Positions 53,099 to 62,362 of a stretch of DNA of 64,000 nucleotides are shown in pieces. The first letter of the stretch is position 1. Every line of letters starts with the position of its first letter. Both the position numbers and the translations under genes were made by a program. Under the pieces are notes generated by a model. The model made no database searches. It saw only the letters and a program-made list of their open reading frames with translations, and was not told the origin of the DNA. Source of the DNA: Peribacillus sp044761665 (lineage in GTDB: Bacteria > Bacillota > Bacilli > Bacillales > DSM-1321); NCBI RefSeq assembly GCF_044761665.1, contig NZ_JBIWCW010000003.1, positions 1 to 64,000 of the forward strand. Direction: 5' to 3'.

Positions 53099-53216
53099 GT
53101 TTGATGCACCTCCTGACAGTGTTCCATATAGCTTATCTATACCCTTAATTCGCAAGACATATGTACGGTTTGGAACTTGGAAATTTTGGGTATCAATAAG
53201 GAAGAGGTGATTTCAA

Positions 53217-53399
53217 ATGAGTAAAGAAGAATTGAAACGGGAGCACGTTCCAGAAAACAGTTCGATGGCCAAGGATTTAGACGAGATGAAAGAACTCGGC
53301 AAGCAAATGGAACGGCAGAGAACGAATGAAGAACTGAAGGAATGGGACAAACGTCCAGGTACCGTCCAACATGAAGTCGAGGAAAAAAAGAGTGAATGA
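53217..53399 (+). CDS. Small, highly charged hypothetical protein
   Basis: 60 residues, nearly half Lys, Arg, Glu or Asp, no hydrophobic core, presumably disordered or coiled coil: KDLDEMKELGKQMERQRTNEELKEWDKRPG in parts. AAGAGGTGATTTC precedes the ATG. Family unknown. The next 500 bases hold no gene. Confidence 0.65.
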   Translation: MSKEELKREHVPENSSMAKDLDEMKELGKQMERQRTNEELKEWDKRPGTVQHEVEEKKSE

Positions 53400-53429
53400 G
53401 TGTTCCATTGAAACCGTTCGAATAATGTA

Positions 53430-53470
53430 AAAGAGGGTATCCAAGTCAGTTCAAAGGATACCCTTTTATT
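53430..53470 (+). terminator. Terminator
   Basis: AAGAGGGTATCC ... GGATACCCTTTT after the small charged protein. Confidence 0.8.
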
Positions 53471-53897
53471 TATGCCGTGGTACAGTTTAAGTGGACTCTT
53501 GTCTGGATGCAGCAAAGATACCAAATTCTCTTCTGCAGTTCGCCGTTAGCTTAATAACCTCAAATGGTTCCCTCACCTAAATGAGCCGGCACCTTTTCTC
53601 TCTATATCCCTTGTAAAACTGACTCCTTATATTGTCACTATCCTATTTCACCCAGCTTGAACTCCCTTATATCGGGTAAGTGCTTGTCTTATTTCATAGG
53701 CAAAACAACCATTATTGAATTTTTATGTAAATTATCCTTCGACGCTGCATAGGATAGAGTAATACTTTTATTTTAACCGATTTTTTTCGATTCGTATTTT
53801 TGACTAGCTAATCCTGTGATGATGTGGACTTCTCACACTAATTTATTATATGAAGGAATGATGAAAAGGGTGCAAACATTTTTAAGGGGGGAAGAGA
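53471..53897. other. Intergenic region before yhbH, no gene seen
   Basis: About 430 bases with many stops in all frames and no ribosome binding site except the one of yhbH. A promoter for yhbH must lie here; CATAGGAT at 53749 and CACACTAAT near 53834 are loose matches to a SigE -10, neither convincing. Confidence 0.5.
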
Positions 53898-55067
53898 ATG
53901 TCAGAAGAGAATAATAAACAATACGTAATCTCAGAGGAAAATTGGTCCCTCCATCGGAAAGGCTATGACGATCAACAGCGTCATCAGGAAAAGGTGCAGG
54001 AGGCCATCAAGAATAATTTGCCTGATTTGATTTCCGAAGAAAGCATCGTGATGTCCAATGGAAAGGACGTTATCAAGATCCCGATTCGTTCCTTGGATGA
54101 ATATAAGATTCGTTATAACTATGATAAAAACAAACATGTCGGTCAAGGTGATGGTGATAGTAAAGTCGGGGACGTAATCGCAAGAGATGGATCGCCATCG
54201 AATGCCGGTTCCGGCAAAGGGCAGGGTGCAGGGGACAAGGCGGGCGAGGATTATTATGAAGCTGAAGTGTCGATGATGGAGTTGGAGGAAGCGTTGTTTA
54301 GCCAATTGGAATTGCCGAATCTTCAGAAAAAGGAACATGCAGAGCATACGCTTGAGCACATTGAATTCAACGATATCCGGAAAACCGGCTTGATGGGGAA
54401 TATCGACAAAAAGAAAACGATGATATCTGCCTTTAAACGGAATGCCTTAAGCGGCGATCCAGGCTTTCATCCCATTTATAAGGAAGACTTTAAATTCAAG
54501 ACGTGGAATGAGGTCGAGAAGCCAGATTCGAAAGCGGTCGTATTGGCAATGATGGATACTTCAGGAAGCATGGGTTTGTGGGAAAAGTATATGGCCCGGA
54601 GCTTCTTCTTTTGGATGAATCGCTTTTTACGGACAAAATATGAAACGGTCGAGATAGAATTCATTGCCCATCATACGGAAGCCAAAGTTGTGCCTGAAGA
54701 GGATTTCTTTTCAAAAGGGGAAAGCGGTGGGACGATTTGTTCGTCCGTCTACCGTAAAGCATTAGAACTTATCGATCATAAATATGACCCTGTTAAATTC
54801 AATATCTATCCGTTCCATTTCTCCGACGGTGACAACCTCACGTCCGATAATGTCAGGTGCGTCAAGCTGGTGGAAGAATTGATGAAGGTGTCCAATATGT
54901 TTGGTTACGGCGAAGTCAATCAATACAATCGCCATTCGACCCTCATGACTGCCTATAAGAATATTGACAATGAAAAATTCAGGCACTATATCCTTAAGCA
55001 AAAGGCTGATGTATTCCATGCGATGAAGAGCTTTTTTAAAGAAGAGGAACCAGCAAAATATGCTTGA
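53898..55067 (+). CDS. yhbH: Sporulation protein YhbH (DUF444)
   Basis: 389 residues. DUF444 with a von Willebrand A-like MIDAS motif: MMDTSGSMG (DxSxS), then a later Thr and an Asp in HFSDGDN. N-terminal helical region and a Gly/Ser-rich linker (GSPSNAGSGKGQGAGDK). Partner of PrkA in sporulation across Bacillus and of stress response in other bacteria. AAGGGGGGAAG precedes the ATG. Separated from prkA by three small genes and a long spacer, which is looser than in genomes where they adjoin. Confidence 0.93.
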   Translation: MSEENNKQYVISEENWSLHRKGYDDQQRHQEKVQEAIKNNLPDLISEESIVMSNGKDVIKIPIRSLDEYKIRYNYDKNKHVGQGDGDSKVGDVIARDGSPSNAGSGKGQGAGDKAGEDYYEAEVSMMELEEALFSQLELPNLQKKEHAEHTLEHIEFNDIRKTGLMGNIDKKKTMISAFKRNALSGDPGFHPIYKEDFKFKTWNEVEKPDSKAVVLAMMDTSGSMGLWEKYMARSFFFWMNRFLRTKYETVEIEFIAHHTEAKVVPEEDFFSKGESGGTICSSVYRKALELIDHKYDPVKFNIYPFHFSDGDNLTSDNVRCVKLVEELMKVSNMFGYGEVNQYNRHSTLMTAYKNIDNEKFRHYILKQKADVFHAMKSFFKEEEPAKYA

Positions 55068-55091
55068 AAACTAAGGGTGCTCCACTCATAT

Positions 55092-55147
55092 AAAAAAACG
55101 AGGCTGTCCCAGAAGTCATGGAAATGACTAGGCAGCCTCGTTTTTTG
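55092..55147. terminator. Bidirectional terminator
   Basis: AAAAAACGAGGCTGTCC ... GGCAGCCTCGTTTTTT, between convergent genes. Confidence 0.85.
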
Positions 55148-55159
55148 ATTCTATTAAAT

Positions 55160-55681
55160 TTAAACCATTCGTTTCGTTATTTCGACGACGCGCGCTCCGA
55201 GTGCCATCCCAAGTGCTTTATCTTGCTCGGTGATAAGTACGTCACTTTCTACTGGGCAGGAAATACCAACACCATAATAGGAACCATATAGCGCATTTTC
55301 TGGAATGTTCCCGGGTAAACCGGCAATAATCATCCCTTGATGAAGCATGGGGGTAATCAGGTTTAATAAGGTGGCTTCCAATCCGCCATGTGTGGTTGCA
55401 GTTGTACAGAAAACAGCCCCCACCTTATTGATCAATTGCCCTTTAGCCCATAGATAGCCCAGTTTATCAATCCATGCTTTTAAACCTGAACTAATGGTTC
55501 CAAAATGACCGGGGCATCCCCAGATGATCGCATCCATATTTGGGAGCTCGCGGACATCCGCTTCGTTCACATGCTGGATAAACACGGTTGCTTCTTCCGT
55601 TTTTTCTGCACCGAGGGCAATAGCCTTTGCTAAGGCTTCTGTATGTCCGCCTTCACTATCATATACAACTAAAATATTCAC
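55160..55681 (-). CDS. Flavodoxin-like NAD(P)H:quinone oxidoreductase (WrbA type)
   Basis: 173 residues. FMN-binding: VVYDSEGGHTEALAKAIALGAEK, WGCPGHFGTISSGLKAWIDKLG, and TTATTHGGLEATLLNL, the WrbA/flavodoxin_1 order. Reduces quinones by two electrons to avoid radicals. GTG 55681 lies 6 bases after GGAGGT, whereas the ATG at 55687 touches that site, so GTG is taken. Upstream gene ends 46 bases away on the same strand, so it may share the YhgE-like message. Confidence 0.83.
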   Translation of the reverse strand: MNILVVYDSEGGHTEALAKAIALGAEKTEEATVFIQHVNEADVRELPNMDAIIWGCPGHFGTISSGLKAWIDKLGYLWAKGQLINKVGAVFCTTATTHGGLEATLLNLITPMLHQGMIIAGLPGNIPENALYGSYYGVGISCPVESDVLITEQDKALGMALGARVVEITKRMV

Positions 55682-55727
55682 ATACATACCTCCATTACTT
55701 CCAATTTCACGCTTTTTAAAAGGGACA

Positions 55728-57230
55728 TTAATTTTGTTTATTAATCATGATTAAGGCCTGACGAAAGACATCATCATCCATGTCATTTTGAGGGGTATCG
55801 TTCGTTTCCTTTACTGTAAAGTTGAGAAGCGCTTTCCGATACCAATCATCATCTGTGCCATTGTGATCTTTGGATAAAGTTATCATGGTTGCTTTAACAG
55901 ATTGAGTGGAAGGTGCCTTTTTCATTAATTCTCCCGAAACAGGGGTACTTGTTTGAAGTACTGTGTTCGGTTGTTCTTCAGTTTCTGCTTCACTAAATTG
56001 CGTGACTGAAGGTGATGGTTCATTTTGTGTGGCCTTTTCTTTTTTATGTGCACGATAAGTAAAGCTGAGGCAGATAACGATAAACACCACTAAGTAGCTA
56101 AAAAGGACCCAAAGAGCTGTGCCAAGACCCGCTTCCAAATTTCCGTTGAAATATAGTAATGATTTCATTCCATCTTCTATGTAACGAGTAGGTAAGACGG
56201 TACTGATAAAACGGTGGAATGCTGGTAATCCTGTTAATGGGACTGCGCCACCGCTTCCGAATATTCCCAAAATGTTAAGTGGGAACATCACCAGAATACC
56301 CCAGTTCCCAAAGAATAGACCAAGCATTTTGAAGAGGAAATACATGGTGAGAGTACCTAAGATCATGAATAACCAAATCGGCCAGACACTTATCGAATGG
56401 GTGCTACTGAAAAATCCGAATACAACAACCATTAATGCGGATGACGTTACGACCATCAAAATTACCCCTAGAAGCATTTCGGTAAGTTGAACGGTTGAGT
56501 GACGAAGGGCCAAGCCTCTCTCTCTCATTTTCTCACTTATATTAGTAATGTACCCACTGATCATTTGCGTTCCCATAAATCCAGTAATCGATGCCATAAG
56601 GACCAACATGAATGGAGTCATTCCTTTATTTAAGTCTCCAGGAAGACCAAGAACATTTGAGGTTGTAGTTGTAATGGGCTGATCTAATAAATAGGTGGCT
56701 TGTGGAGAAACTTTTTTATTTGCTTTAATCAGTTCTTGCTTTAGCTCACCGCTAATATCGGCTGAAGCTGAAGCGACCAATGACTTGAGAATCGAAGGAG
56801 CGATCGACGTGGTAAGCTGTCCGCCACCTTCATTAAGTAGGATTTTAACCTCCACTGCTTTCGGTACCTTTTTCCCGGACAACAAGGCATCGTGAATCTT
56901 GGTGATTTGGCTAGTATAATTGGCCGGAATGATCAAGGCCCCATTTGCCTTATTCTCTTTAATAGCCTGTCTTGCTTTTTGCTCGCTTGTTTCCGTCATC
57001 CATTTCAACGAATGTTCGTCTTGAGTTTGAGGAAGGGTAGCAAACACCTTTTTTCCGTCTATTTGTTCGGAGAAATCTTTATCTTCATTGACAATAATCA
57101 ATGGGAAATCGGTTAATTTTTGTTCGGCTCCTTTAAATACTGGTAAATATACGCTAACCATGGCTAACATGAGCAGCGCAACGATCCAGATAGGTCTCCA
57201 GACTATTTTTAATTTTAATAATGTCTTCAT
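55728..57230 (-). CDS. YhgE/Pip-like ABC-2-type membrane protein
   Basis: 500 residues. One N-terminal membrane segment, an extracytoplasmic domain of about 180 residues (LTDFPLIIVNEDKDFSEQIDG), then five membrane segments (about 210-400) and a 110-residue polar cytoplasmic tail rich in Gln, Thr and Asp. This is the YhgE/Pip or SNG1/DUF3533 pattern. A second gene behind a MarR regulator, typical of induced drug exporters. ATG 57230 is chosen over the ATG 9 bases upstream because AAGGAGA touches that one. Confidence 0.8.
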   Translation of the reverse strand: MKTLLKLKIVWRPIWIVALLMLAMVSVYLPVFKGAEQKLTDFPLIIVNEDKDFSEQIDGKKVFATLPQTQDEHSLKWMTETSEQKARQAIKENKANGALIIPANYTSQITKIHDALLSGKKVPKAVEVKILLNEGGGQLTTSIAPSILKSLVASASADISGELKQELIKANKKVSPQATYLLDQPITTTTSNVLGLPGDLNKGMTPFMLVLMASITGFMGTQMISGYITNISEKMRERGLALRHSTVQLTEMLLGVILMVVTSSALMVVVFGFFSSTHSISVWPIWLFMILGTLTMYFLFKMLGLFFGNWGILVMFPLNILGIFGSGGAVPLTGLPAFHRFISTVLPTRYIEDGMKSLLYFNGNLEAGLGTALWVLFSYLVVFIVICLSFTYRAHKKEKATQNEPSPSVTQFSEAETEEQPNTVLQTSTPVSGELMKKAPSTQSVKATMITLSKDHNGTDDDWYRKALLNFTVKETNDTPQNDMDDDVFRQALIMINKQN

Positions 57231-57272
57231 ATGTATCATTCTCCTTAAAAAAAATTGAAGCAAGTGGGGGTA

Positions 57273-57740
57273 TCAATCGTCATGTTGGTTCTCTACTTTG
57301 CGGAAAATTTTCTTGTTCATCATACGCGCCATAACATATAGCATTTCCCGATCATCTTGGTCCATTTCTTCAAAGAATCTCGAAGCATGGGAGTTATCTA
57401 TAGAGTAAGAAACGACGCTATAACCATCCTCAGTTAATTGGATGAGCTGACTCCTTCTATCCTCAGGATTTTCTACGCGTCTAATCAATTCTTTTTTCTC
57501 GAGAGAATCGACTAAATAAGTGATCGATGCTGCTTTTAAGTTTAAATGCTGTGCCAATTGAATCGATAAGCATGCGTTATTCCGTTCAATATAACTGAGA
57601 ATGGAAAATTGATTGAGCGTCAAATCATGTTTCCTCAAATGGCTGGCGAATGCCTTAAACCAATCTTTAGCCATTTTCTTAGCTAAATCATTATAAACAC
57701 TTACTAACATGTCGATTGTAATCCCTGTATTTTCCTCCAA
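57273..57740 (-). CDS. MarR-family regulator
   Basis: 155 residues, winged-helix MarR: LTLNQFSILSYIERNNACLSIQLAQHLNLKAASITYLVDSLEKKELIRRVENPEDRRSQLIQLTEDG in parts, with the DRR wing. The probable start is TTG 57740, with AAGGAG ten bases upstream; the frame opens 32 codons further without a site. It leads an operon with the YhgE-like exporter 42 bases downstream and probably represses it. Confidence 0.85.
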   Translation of the reverse strand: MEENTGITIDMLVSVYNDLAKKMAKDWFKAFASHLRKHDLTLNQFSILSYIERNNACLSIQLAQHLNLKAASITYLVDSLEKKELIRRVENPEDRRSQLIQLTEDGYSVVSYSIDNSHASRFFEEMDQDDREMLYVMARMMNKKIFRKVENQHDD

Positions 57741-58092
57741 AAAAACACAACTCCTTAAAAGCGATAAATTCAATATTACTTTAAATGTTCTAAGCTGTAA
57801 AGAGATTAATCCCTCAATTACGACAATTTTTCGCATGATTTATTTCGAAACATCAAAGTTTATTGTGTAATCGTTCACAAATTTTTGATAAAAATAATGG
57901 ATAGAGGTTTTACTTAGGATTAATCGTAGATGAGTTTTTTTATGTGAGTGTGCTAGTTGCATTAACTAATTTCTTGAAGTGCCGATATAAGCAGTGGAAG
58001 AAGAAGGGAATATATTCAGAGCTATAAATAAAGAAAGGTCTAGGAATGAACTTTTGCAAAAGAAAGAAAACATATAATGTGGAGGTACGTCG
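57741..58092. other. Intergenic region between MarR and chemoreceptor genes
   Basis: About 350 bases with no gene seen. It must hold divergent promoters. TTGTGTAATCGTTCACAA near 57865 is a partial palindrome that could bind the MarR protein. Confidence 0.45.
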
Positions 58093-59805
58093 ATGAAGAA
58101 GTATATGAATTTGAAGATAAAAACAAAATTGATTTCAGCGTTTTTGTTAATGGTCCTGTTTCTGGCTGTTGTAGGAATGGATGGAGTAAAGAATCTAAGA
58201 AATTCGAATGAAGATCTTGAGGCAATGTATGATGATCAGCTTGTACCCCAACAATACTTGAACGATATTGAGGTGGCGTATCAAAATATTCGCATCGGTG
58301 TCCGTAATTTGACATTTGTCGCACAAACGCCTGCGGAAAAGGAAGCGGCTGAGCAGGGAATAAATGAACAAATAGATACGATCAATACTCTAACGACGAA
58401 ATTTGAAAGCAGTAATATGAAAGCTACAGAAAGAAGGCTTGTTGAAGAATACAAAATAGCCCTGGCGGATTTTTATGTTCTGACAGATAAGAATATTGCC
58501 TTAGGAAAAGCCAATGACGTAGAAGGTTTCCTCAGAACATTAAAAGAAAACAAAGGGAAGGGCGATCAATTAGAAATTAAGCTTCAACAGCTGAATGATA
58601 CGACCGATGAAATGGCTCAGGATGCTTATAAACGTGCAAATGAATCATTTAACCATACGAAGAACAATACATATATCTTTATCATTTTGTCCGTGTTGAT
58701 CAGTATTGCTTTAGGATATATCATTTCTCTGGTAATCTCGAGACCGCTGCAAAGGGTGGTGAATTTGGTCGGGGATATATCAAAAGGAGATTTAACACAA
58801 ACATCAGATATCGACACCAAGGATGAGGTCGGAGCTCTTGCCAAATCGATGAATGAAATGGTAAGCAACCTTAGAAACATGATGAAAGGTGCTTTCCATA
58901 CATCAGATCAGGTGGCTGCCTCATCAGAAGAGATGACTGCAAGTGCTGAACAATCAAGTAAGGCAACAGCTGACATTTCCGGTGCCATCCAAATGATAGC
59001 GGATGGATCGGTCCATTCTGCAGCGAGCCTTGAGGAAAGTTCGGCGGAATTAGGGGAAGTGTCGGTTTCCATTCAACAGATGGCCGAAAGTTCCAGTGCC
59101 ATTGCAAAGGCTGGAGCACATGTAGCTGAGCAAGCGAAATTGGGAGGCGAGTTCGTAGATAAGACCGCCCAACAAATTCAAACCATTTCCCATTCGGTTG
59201 ATAAAAGCGGGGAAGCAATACTTTCACTGGATAAAAGATCGCAAGAAATAGGAGAAATAACGAAAGCCATTACGGAAATTGCGAATCAGACGAACTTATT
59301 AGCATTGAATGCGGCCATTGAGGCAGCAAGGGCAGGAGAACATGGGAAAGGGTTTGCGGTAGTCGCTGATGAGGTCCGTAAGCTTGCTGAGCAATCCCAG
59401 CAATCCTCGACTCAAATAGCTGAACTTATTCAAGAGATTCAAGATGACATGATGAAATCCAATCAATCCATCAATCAAGTCAAATTGGACGTGAAAGAGG
59501 GACTTGGTATCGTTTCGAAAACAGAGGAAAGTTTCAAAGTCATTTTGGATTCAATTGGGGAATCGAGTGATCGAATCGAAGAAATGGCCGCAACTGCCGA
59601 GCAAATGTCAGCGAGCGCCCAAGAGGTACTGACAAATTTAACGAGCATTACGACAGTCGCAAGAGATTCAACGGCACATAGCCAAAATGTTGCAGCTTCC
59701 ACTCAAGAGCAATTGGCTTCCATGGAAGAAATAGCGTCTGCATCAAACAACCTTTCAAGAATGGCTAGTGAATTACAGGAGTTGTTAGGGGCATTCAAGT
59801 TATAA
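58093..59805 (+). CDS. Methyl-accepting chemotaxis protein
   Basis: 570 residues. Membrane segment 1 (about 11-30), a periplasmic four-helix bundle (4HB_MCP, about 35-190) starting MDGVKNLRNSNEDLEAMYDDQL, membrane segment 2 (about 193-215), HAMP (SRPLQRVVNLVGDISKGDLTQ) and a long cytoplasmic coiled coil with the CheA/CheW-binding tip EIANQTNLLALNAAIEAARAGEHG. Signals to CheA; the attractant is unknown. No che gene adjoins. GGAGGTACG precedes the ATG. Confidence 0.95.
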   Translation: MKKYMNLKIKTKLISAFLLMVLFLAVVGMDGVKNLRNSNEDLEAMYDDQLVPQQYLNDIEVAYQNIRIGVRNLTFVAQTPAEKEAAEQGINEQIDTINTLTTKFESSNMKATERRLVEEYKIALADFYVLTDKNIALGKANDVEGFLRTLKENKGKGDQLEIKLQQLNDTTDEMAQDAYKRANESFNHTKNNTYIFIILSVLISIALGYIISLVISRPLQRVVNLVGDISKGDLTQTSDIDTKDEVGALAKSMNEMVSNLRNMMKGAFHTSDQVAASSEEMTASAEQSSKATADISGAIQMIADGSVHSAASLEESSAELGEVSVSIQQMAESSSAIAKAGAHVAEQAKLGGEFVDKTAQQIQTISHSVDKSGEAILSLDKRSQEIGEITKAITEIANQTNLLALNAAIEAARAGEHGKGFAVVADEVRKLAEQSQQSSTQIAELIQEIQDDMMKSNQSINQVKLDVKEGLGIVSKTEESFKVILDSIGESSDRIEEMAATAEQMSASAQEVLTNLTSITTVARDSTAHSQNVAASTQEQLASMEEIASASNNLSRMASELQELLGAFKL

Positions 59806-59818
59806 ACAGAACCAGATT

Positions 59819-59857
59819 AGCCATCCCTTCTCTCTTTAGATGGGATGGCATTTTTCT
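59819..59857 (+). terminator. Terminator after chemoreceptor gene
   Basis: GCCATCCC ... GGGATGGC and T-run. Confidence 0.85.
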
Positions 59858-59940
59858 TACTGCTTTGTATTTCCGGCAAGATGAGATACAAACAGGGATA
59901 TGATTTGTAGAAAATGAAGCAATGGTGTTACATAGGCGTG

Positions 59941-59977
59941 AAAAATCCCAGTAGCGTGGAGACTACTGGGGTTTTTA
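59941..59977 (-). terminator. Terminator of the FMN reductase gene
   Basis: AAAAATCCCAGTAG and CTACTGGGGTTTTT; the A-tract on the left becomes the T-tail on the minus strand. Confidence 0.82.
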
Positions 59978-59984
59978 AATGAAA

Positions 59985-60530
59985 TTAACGATTATACTGT
60001 TGATACCAAGCGATGAAGTTTTCGACGACCATATCTAAGAACTGTACAGTCGGTTCATGGGTAAGATTTCCTTGTTGATCGATTTTTTCATGAACGGCCC
60101 CTACATATACTTCATTTCCAGGAAGAAGTGGAGAGGAGACGCCTGCAGCAAACAAGATATCCCGTAAATGAAGTTGAGCTTTTACTGTCCCTAAATTCCC
60201 CATGGAAGCACCGACAATCCACGATGGCTTACCAATCAAGACTTTATCTACACGAGATAACCAATCGATCGCGTTGACTAACACACCTGGTACCGTTCCG
60301 TTGTATTCAGGGGTTACCCACAAGACGGCATCGGCATTGGCCACTTTGTCTTTAAATTCTTTAACAACGACAGGAGGATCGTTTTCGATATCCTGGTCGA
60401 AAAATGGTAGATTCCTAATGTTCAAGATTTCAAGATCGAACTTTTCATGATATTTCATTTGAATATATGTAGCTAGTTTTAGATTATAAGATTCCTTGCG
60501 TATACTACCCACAATGGCAACAATTTTCAT
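59985..60530 (-). CDS. NADPH-dependent FMN reductase / azoreductase
   Basis: 181 residues. FMN motif IVGSIRKESYNLKLA, TPEYNGTVPGVLVNAIDWLSR and GNLGTVKAQLHLRDIL are typical of the FMN_red family (YhdA/AzoR1, SsuE). Reduces azo dyes, chromate or quinones. ATG 60530 with AGGAGG nine bases upstream; TTG directly before it is less likely. Monocistronic. Confidence 0.87.
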   Translation of the reverse strand: MKIVAIVGSIRKESYNLKLATYIQMKYHEKFDLEILNIRNLPFFDQDIENDPPVVVKEFKDKVANADAVLWVTPEYNGTVPGVLVNAIDWLSRVDKVLIGKPSWIVGASMGNLGTVKAQLHLRDILFAAGVSSPLLPGNEVYVGAVHEKIDQQGNLTHEPTVQFLDMVVENFIAWYQQYNR

Positions 60531-60643
60531 CAAAAAAACCTCCTATTGTTTTTTTTGCACGAGCAATTTTACCTTTATAGTATACTTGGTATTTTATTGA
60601 AATGGAAAAGAGACGCATCGGATGTTGGATAAAGGGATCATGT

Positions 60644-61597
60644 TCACCCTTCGTTTATACGTTGATGGTAATGCCTATCCAGGGAATAGCCGAAAAGGGA
60701 GGCTAGCATTTGTTGAAATAGCATACCGAGTATCACCGGCACGGCAACGGCCGCAGGGAAATAGGTGGTGGCAAGGACGGCCCCGGCGCTGATATTGCGC
60801 ATCCCCCCGGTAAAGGTCAAGGTGATGACGTCTTCCTTCTCCCAATTCAATAGTTTTCCAACCCACCAGGAAAAAGCATAGCCTGAAGCGGCGATGAACA
60901 GCACCAAGAGAGCCATGATCAATAATTTCTTATTGAAATGGGTGAGGTAGGGTGCGATTTTTGAACTGTTCAAAATTACGACGATCCCGACGCTTAATTT
61001 GGAAAATGGAGCTAGTCGGGGGGCGAGCCCTTCTTTTATTTTCCCTTTTGTGACCTGATTCAACAACATCGCAAGCACGGATGGAAGAACGACCATGCCA
61101 ATCAAGCCTTTCACCATGGGCCATGTGTCCATTTCGATTGTGCCCCCACCGAATAGTGAGACACTGTATGGAACAATGAAGGGCGAAAGTAGGGTATCAA
61201 TCAGGATAATCGTTAAAGCTAGCGCTGCATTGCCTTTATAAATGGTTATCCAGATGATACTGGTGACACCGGTTGGAATGACAACACTTAGGACCAGCCC
61301 AGTAATCGTGAAGGCATCCCCGTGAAAAACTAAGTGACCGAGGGCCCAGGCCCAAATCGGCATAAGGATATGTAGGATGATTAACACAACGAAAACGGGT
61401 AACGGGTGATAGACTGCCCGCTTTAATGACTTGAAATTGGAGCCAAGGCTCCCTGTAAAGGTAATGAAGGCAAAAATCCATGGAACCAGGAATGTGTAAT
61501 CGGTTAGCCGTTCGGAAAGCAAGACACCGATAACAACGCTTATGGGGGTGATAAATGGCATCGCCCTATTTAAATATGTATTGATCGATTGCAGCAA
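60644..61597 (-). CDS. Bile acid:sodium symporter family transporter (YocS-like)
   Basis: 317 residues, about nine to ten membrane segments. Hallmarks GVVIPTGVTSIIWI-like VVIPTGVTSIIW and SAGAVLATTYFP with FTGGMRNIS, the crossing helices that hold sodium. Relatives carry pantoate, bile acids or pyruvate. TTG start with GGATGG upstream; no better start downstream. Monocistronic. Substrate unknown. Confidence 0.87.
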   Translation of the reverse strand: MLQSINTYLNRAMPFITPISVVIGVLLSERLTDYTFLVPWIFAFITFTGSLGSNFKSLKRAVYHPLPVFVVLIILHILMPIWAWALGHLVFHGDAFTITGLVLSVVIPTGVTSIIWITIYKGNAALALTIILIDTLLSPFIVPYSVSLFGGGTIEMDTWPMVKGLIGMVVLPSVLAMLLNQVTKGKIKEGLAPRLAPFSKLSVGIVVILNSSKIAPYLTHFNKKLLIMALLVLFIAASGYAFSWWVGKLLNWEKEDVITLTFTGGMRNISAGAVLATTYFPAAVAVPVILGMLFQQMLASLFGYSLDRHYHQRINEG

Positions 61598-61745
61598 TAT
61601 CCATCCACTTCCTACCGTTTATTTCTTCATTTTTAGTGTACCATATTCCAAACCATGTATATCGAAACGAAAACCCTACGTTGTCGTATACAAGATAAAT
61701 ACAATTTAGTAAAATATATATAAATAGAGCGTGAAGGGAGATTAT

Positions 61746-62261
61746 ATGAAAAAAGAAATAGTATCTTGGATGAAATCCATACTCATTGCGTTAATCGTCG
61801 TTTTCATCTGTCGTCAGTTCTTGTTTGTTCCCGTCACTGTAAAAGGGGAGTCCATGGAGCCGACTTTTGAAAATAGTGACCGTATTGTCGTTACGAAAGT
61901 CGGAAACATCGAGCATTCTGATATGGTGGTTTTTCATGCTCCGGATGCAGAAAAAGAGTATATCAAAAGAGTCATCGGACTTGAGGGCGATCGTGTGAAA
62001 ATGAAGGATGACATGCTATATATCAATGGGAAACCGTATAAAGAACCATACGTGAAATCAAATAAAGAGCAGATTCCCCCTGATGAAAACCTGACTGAGA
62101 ATTTCGACGTGAAAGTACCTGAGGGATCGTTATTCGTAATGGGAGATAATCGCAGGCATAGCTGGGATAGCAGAAGGTTCGGTGTCATCTCGGAGGATTC
62201 ACTTGTCGGAAAAGTGGAATTTCGTTTCTTTCCTTTGAACGAACTGGGATCCCCTCAATAA
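61746..62261 (+). CDS. lepB: Signal peptidase I
   Basis: 171 residues, one N-terminal membrane anchor (about 11-28) and the S26 catalytic domain. Nucleophile Ser36 in GESMEPTF, general base Lys74 in YIKRVIG, and box E GDNRRHSWDSR. Short form typical of Bacillus SipS/SipT-type enzymes, which remove signal peptides outside the membrane. ATG 61746 follows AAGGGAG; a GTG 15 bases upstream also opens the frame. Upstream of cobT without a shared function. Confidence 0.94.
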   Translation: MKKEIVSWMKSILIALIVVFICRQFLFVPVTVKGESMEPTFENSDRIVVTKVGNIEHSDMVVFHAPDAEKEYIKRVIGLEGDRVKMKDDMLYINGKPYKEPYVKSNKEQIPPDENLTENFDVKVPEGSLFVMGDNRRHSWDSRRFGVISEDSLVGKVEFRFFPLNELGSPQ

Positions 62262-62308
62262 ATATTCATATGGTATAGACTAAGTCGGACTTTTAGAAGA
62301 TGATAGGT

Positions 62309-62342
62309 AAGGACCTTTTCCATTGGTTAAGGTCTTTTATTT
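62309..62342 (+). terminator. Weak terminator between signal peptidase and cobT
   Basis: AAGGACCTT ... AAGGTCTTT with one mismatch and T-rich tail. Confidence 0.55.
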
Positions 62343-62362
62343 TATACGTGGAGGTTTTTTTG

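Noticed and set aside
53213..53524. Minus-strand frame opposite the small charged protein
   Set aside because: No ribosome binding site, and the plus-strand gene has a good one and a terminator.
62262..62362. Possible cobalamin riboswitch before cobT
   Set aside because: Only 100 bases are available and they hold a simple hairpin; the B12 box is not seen.
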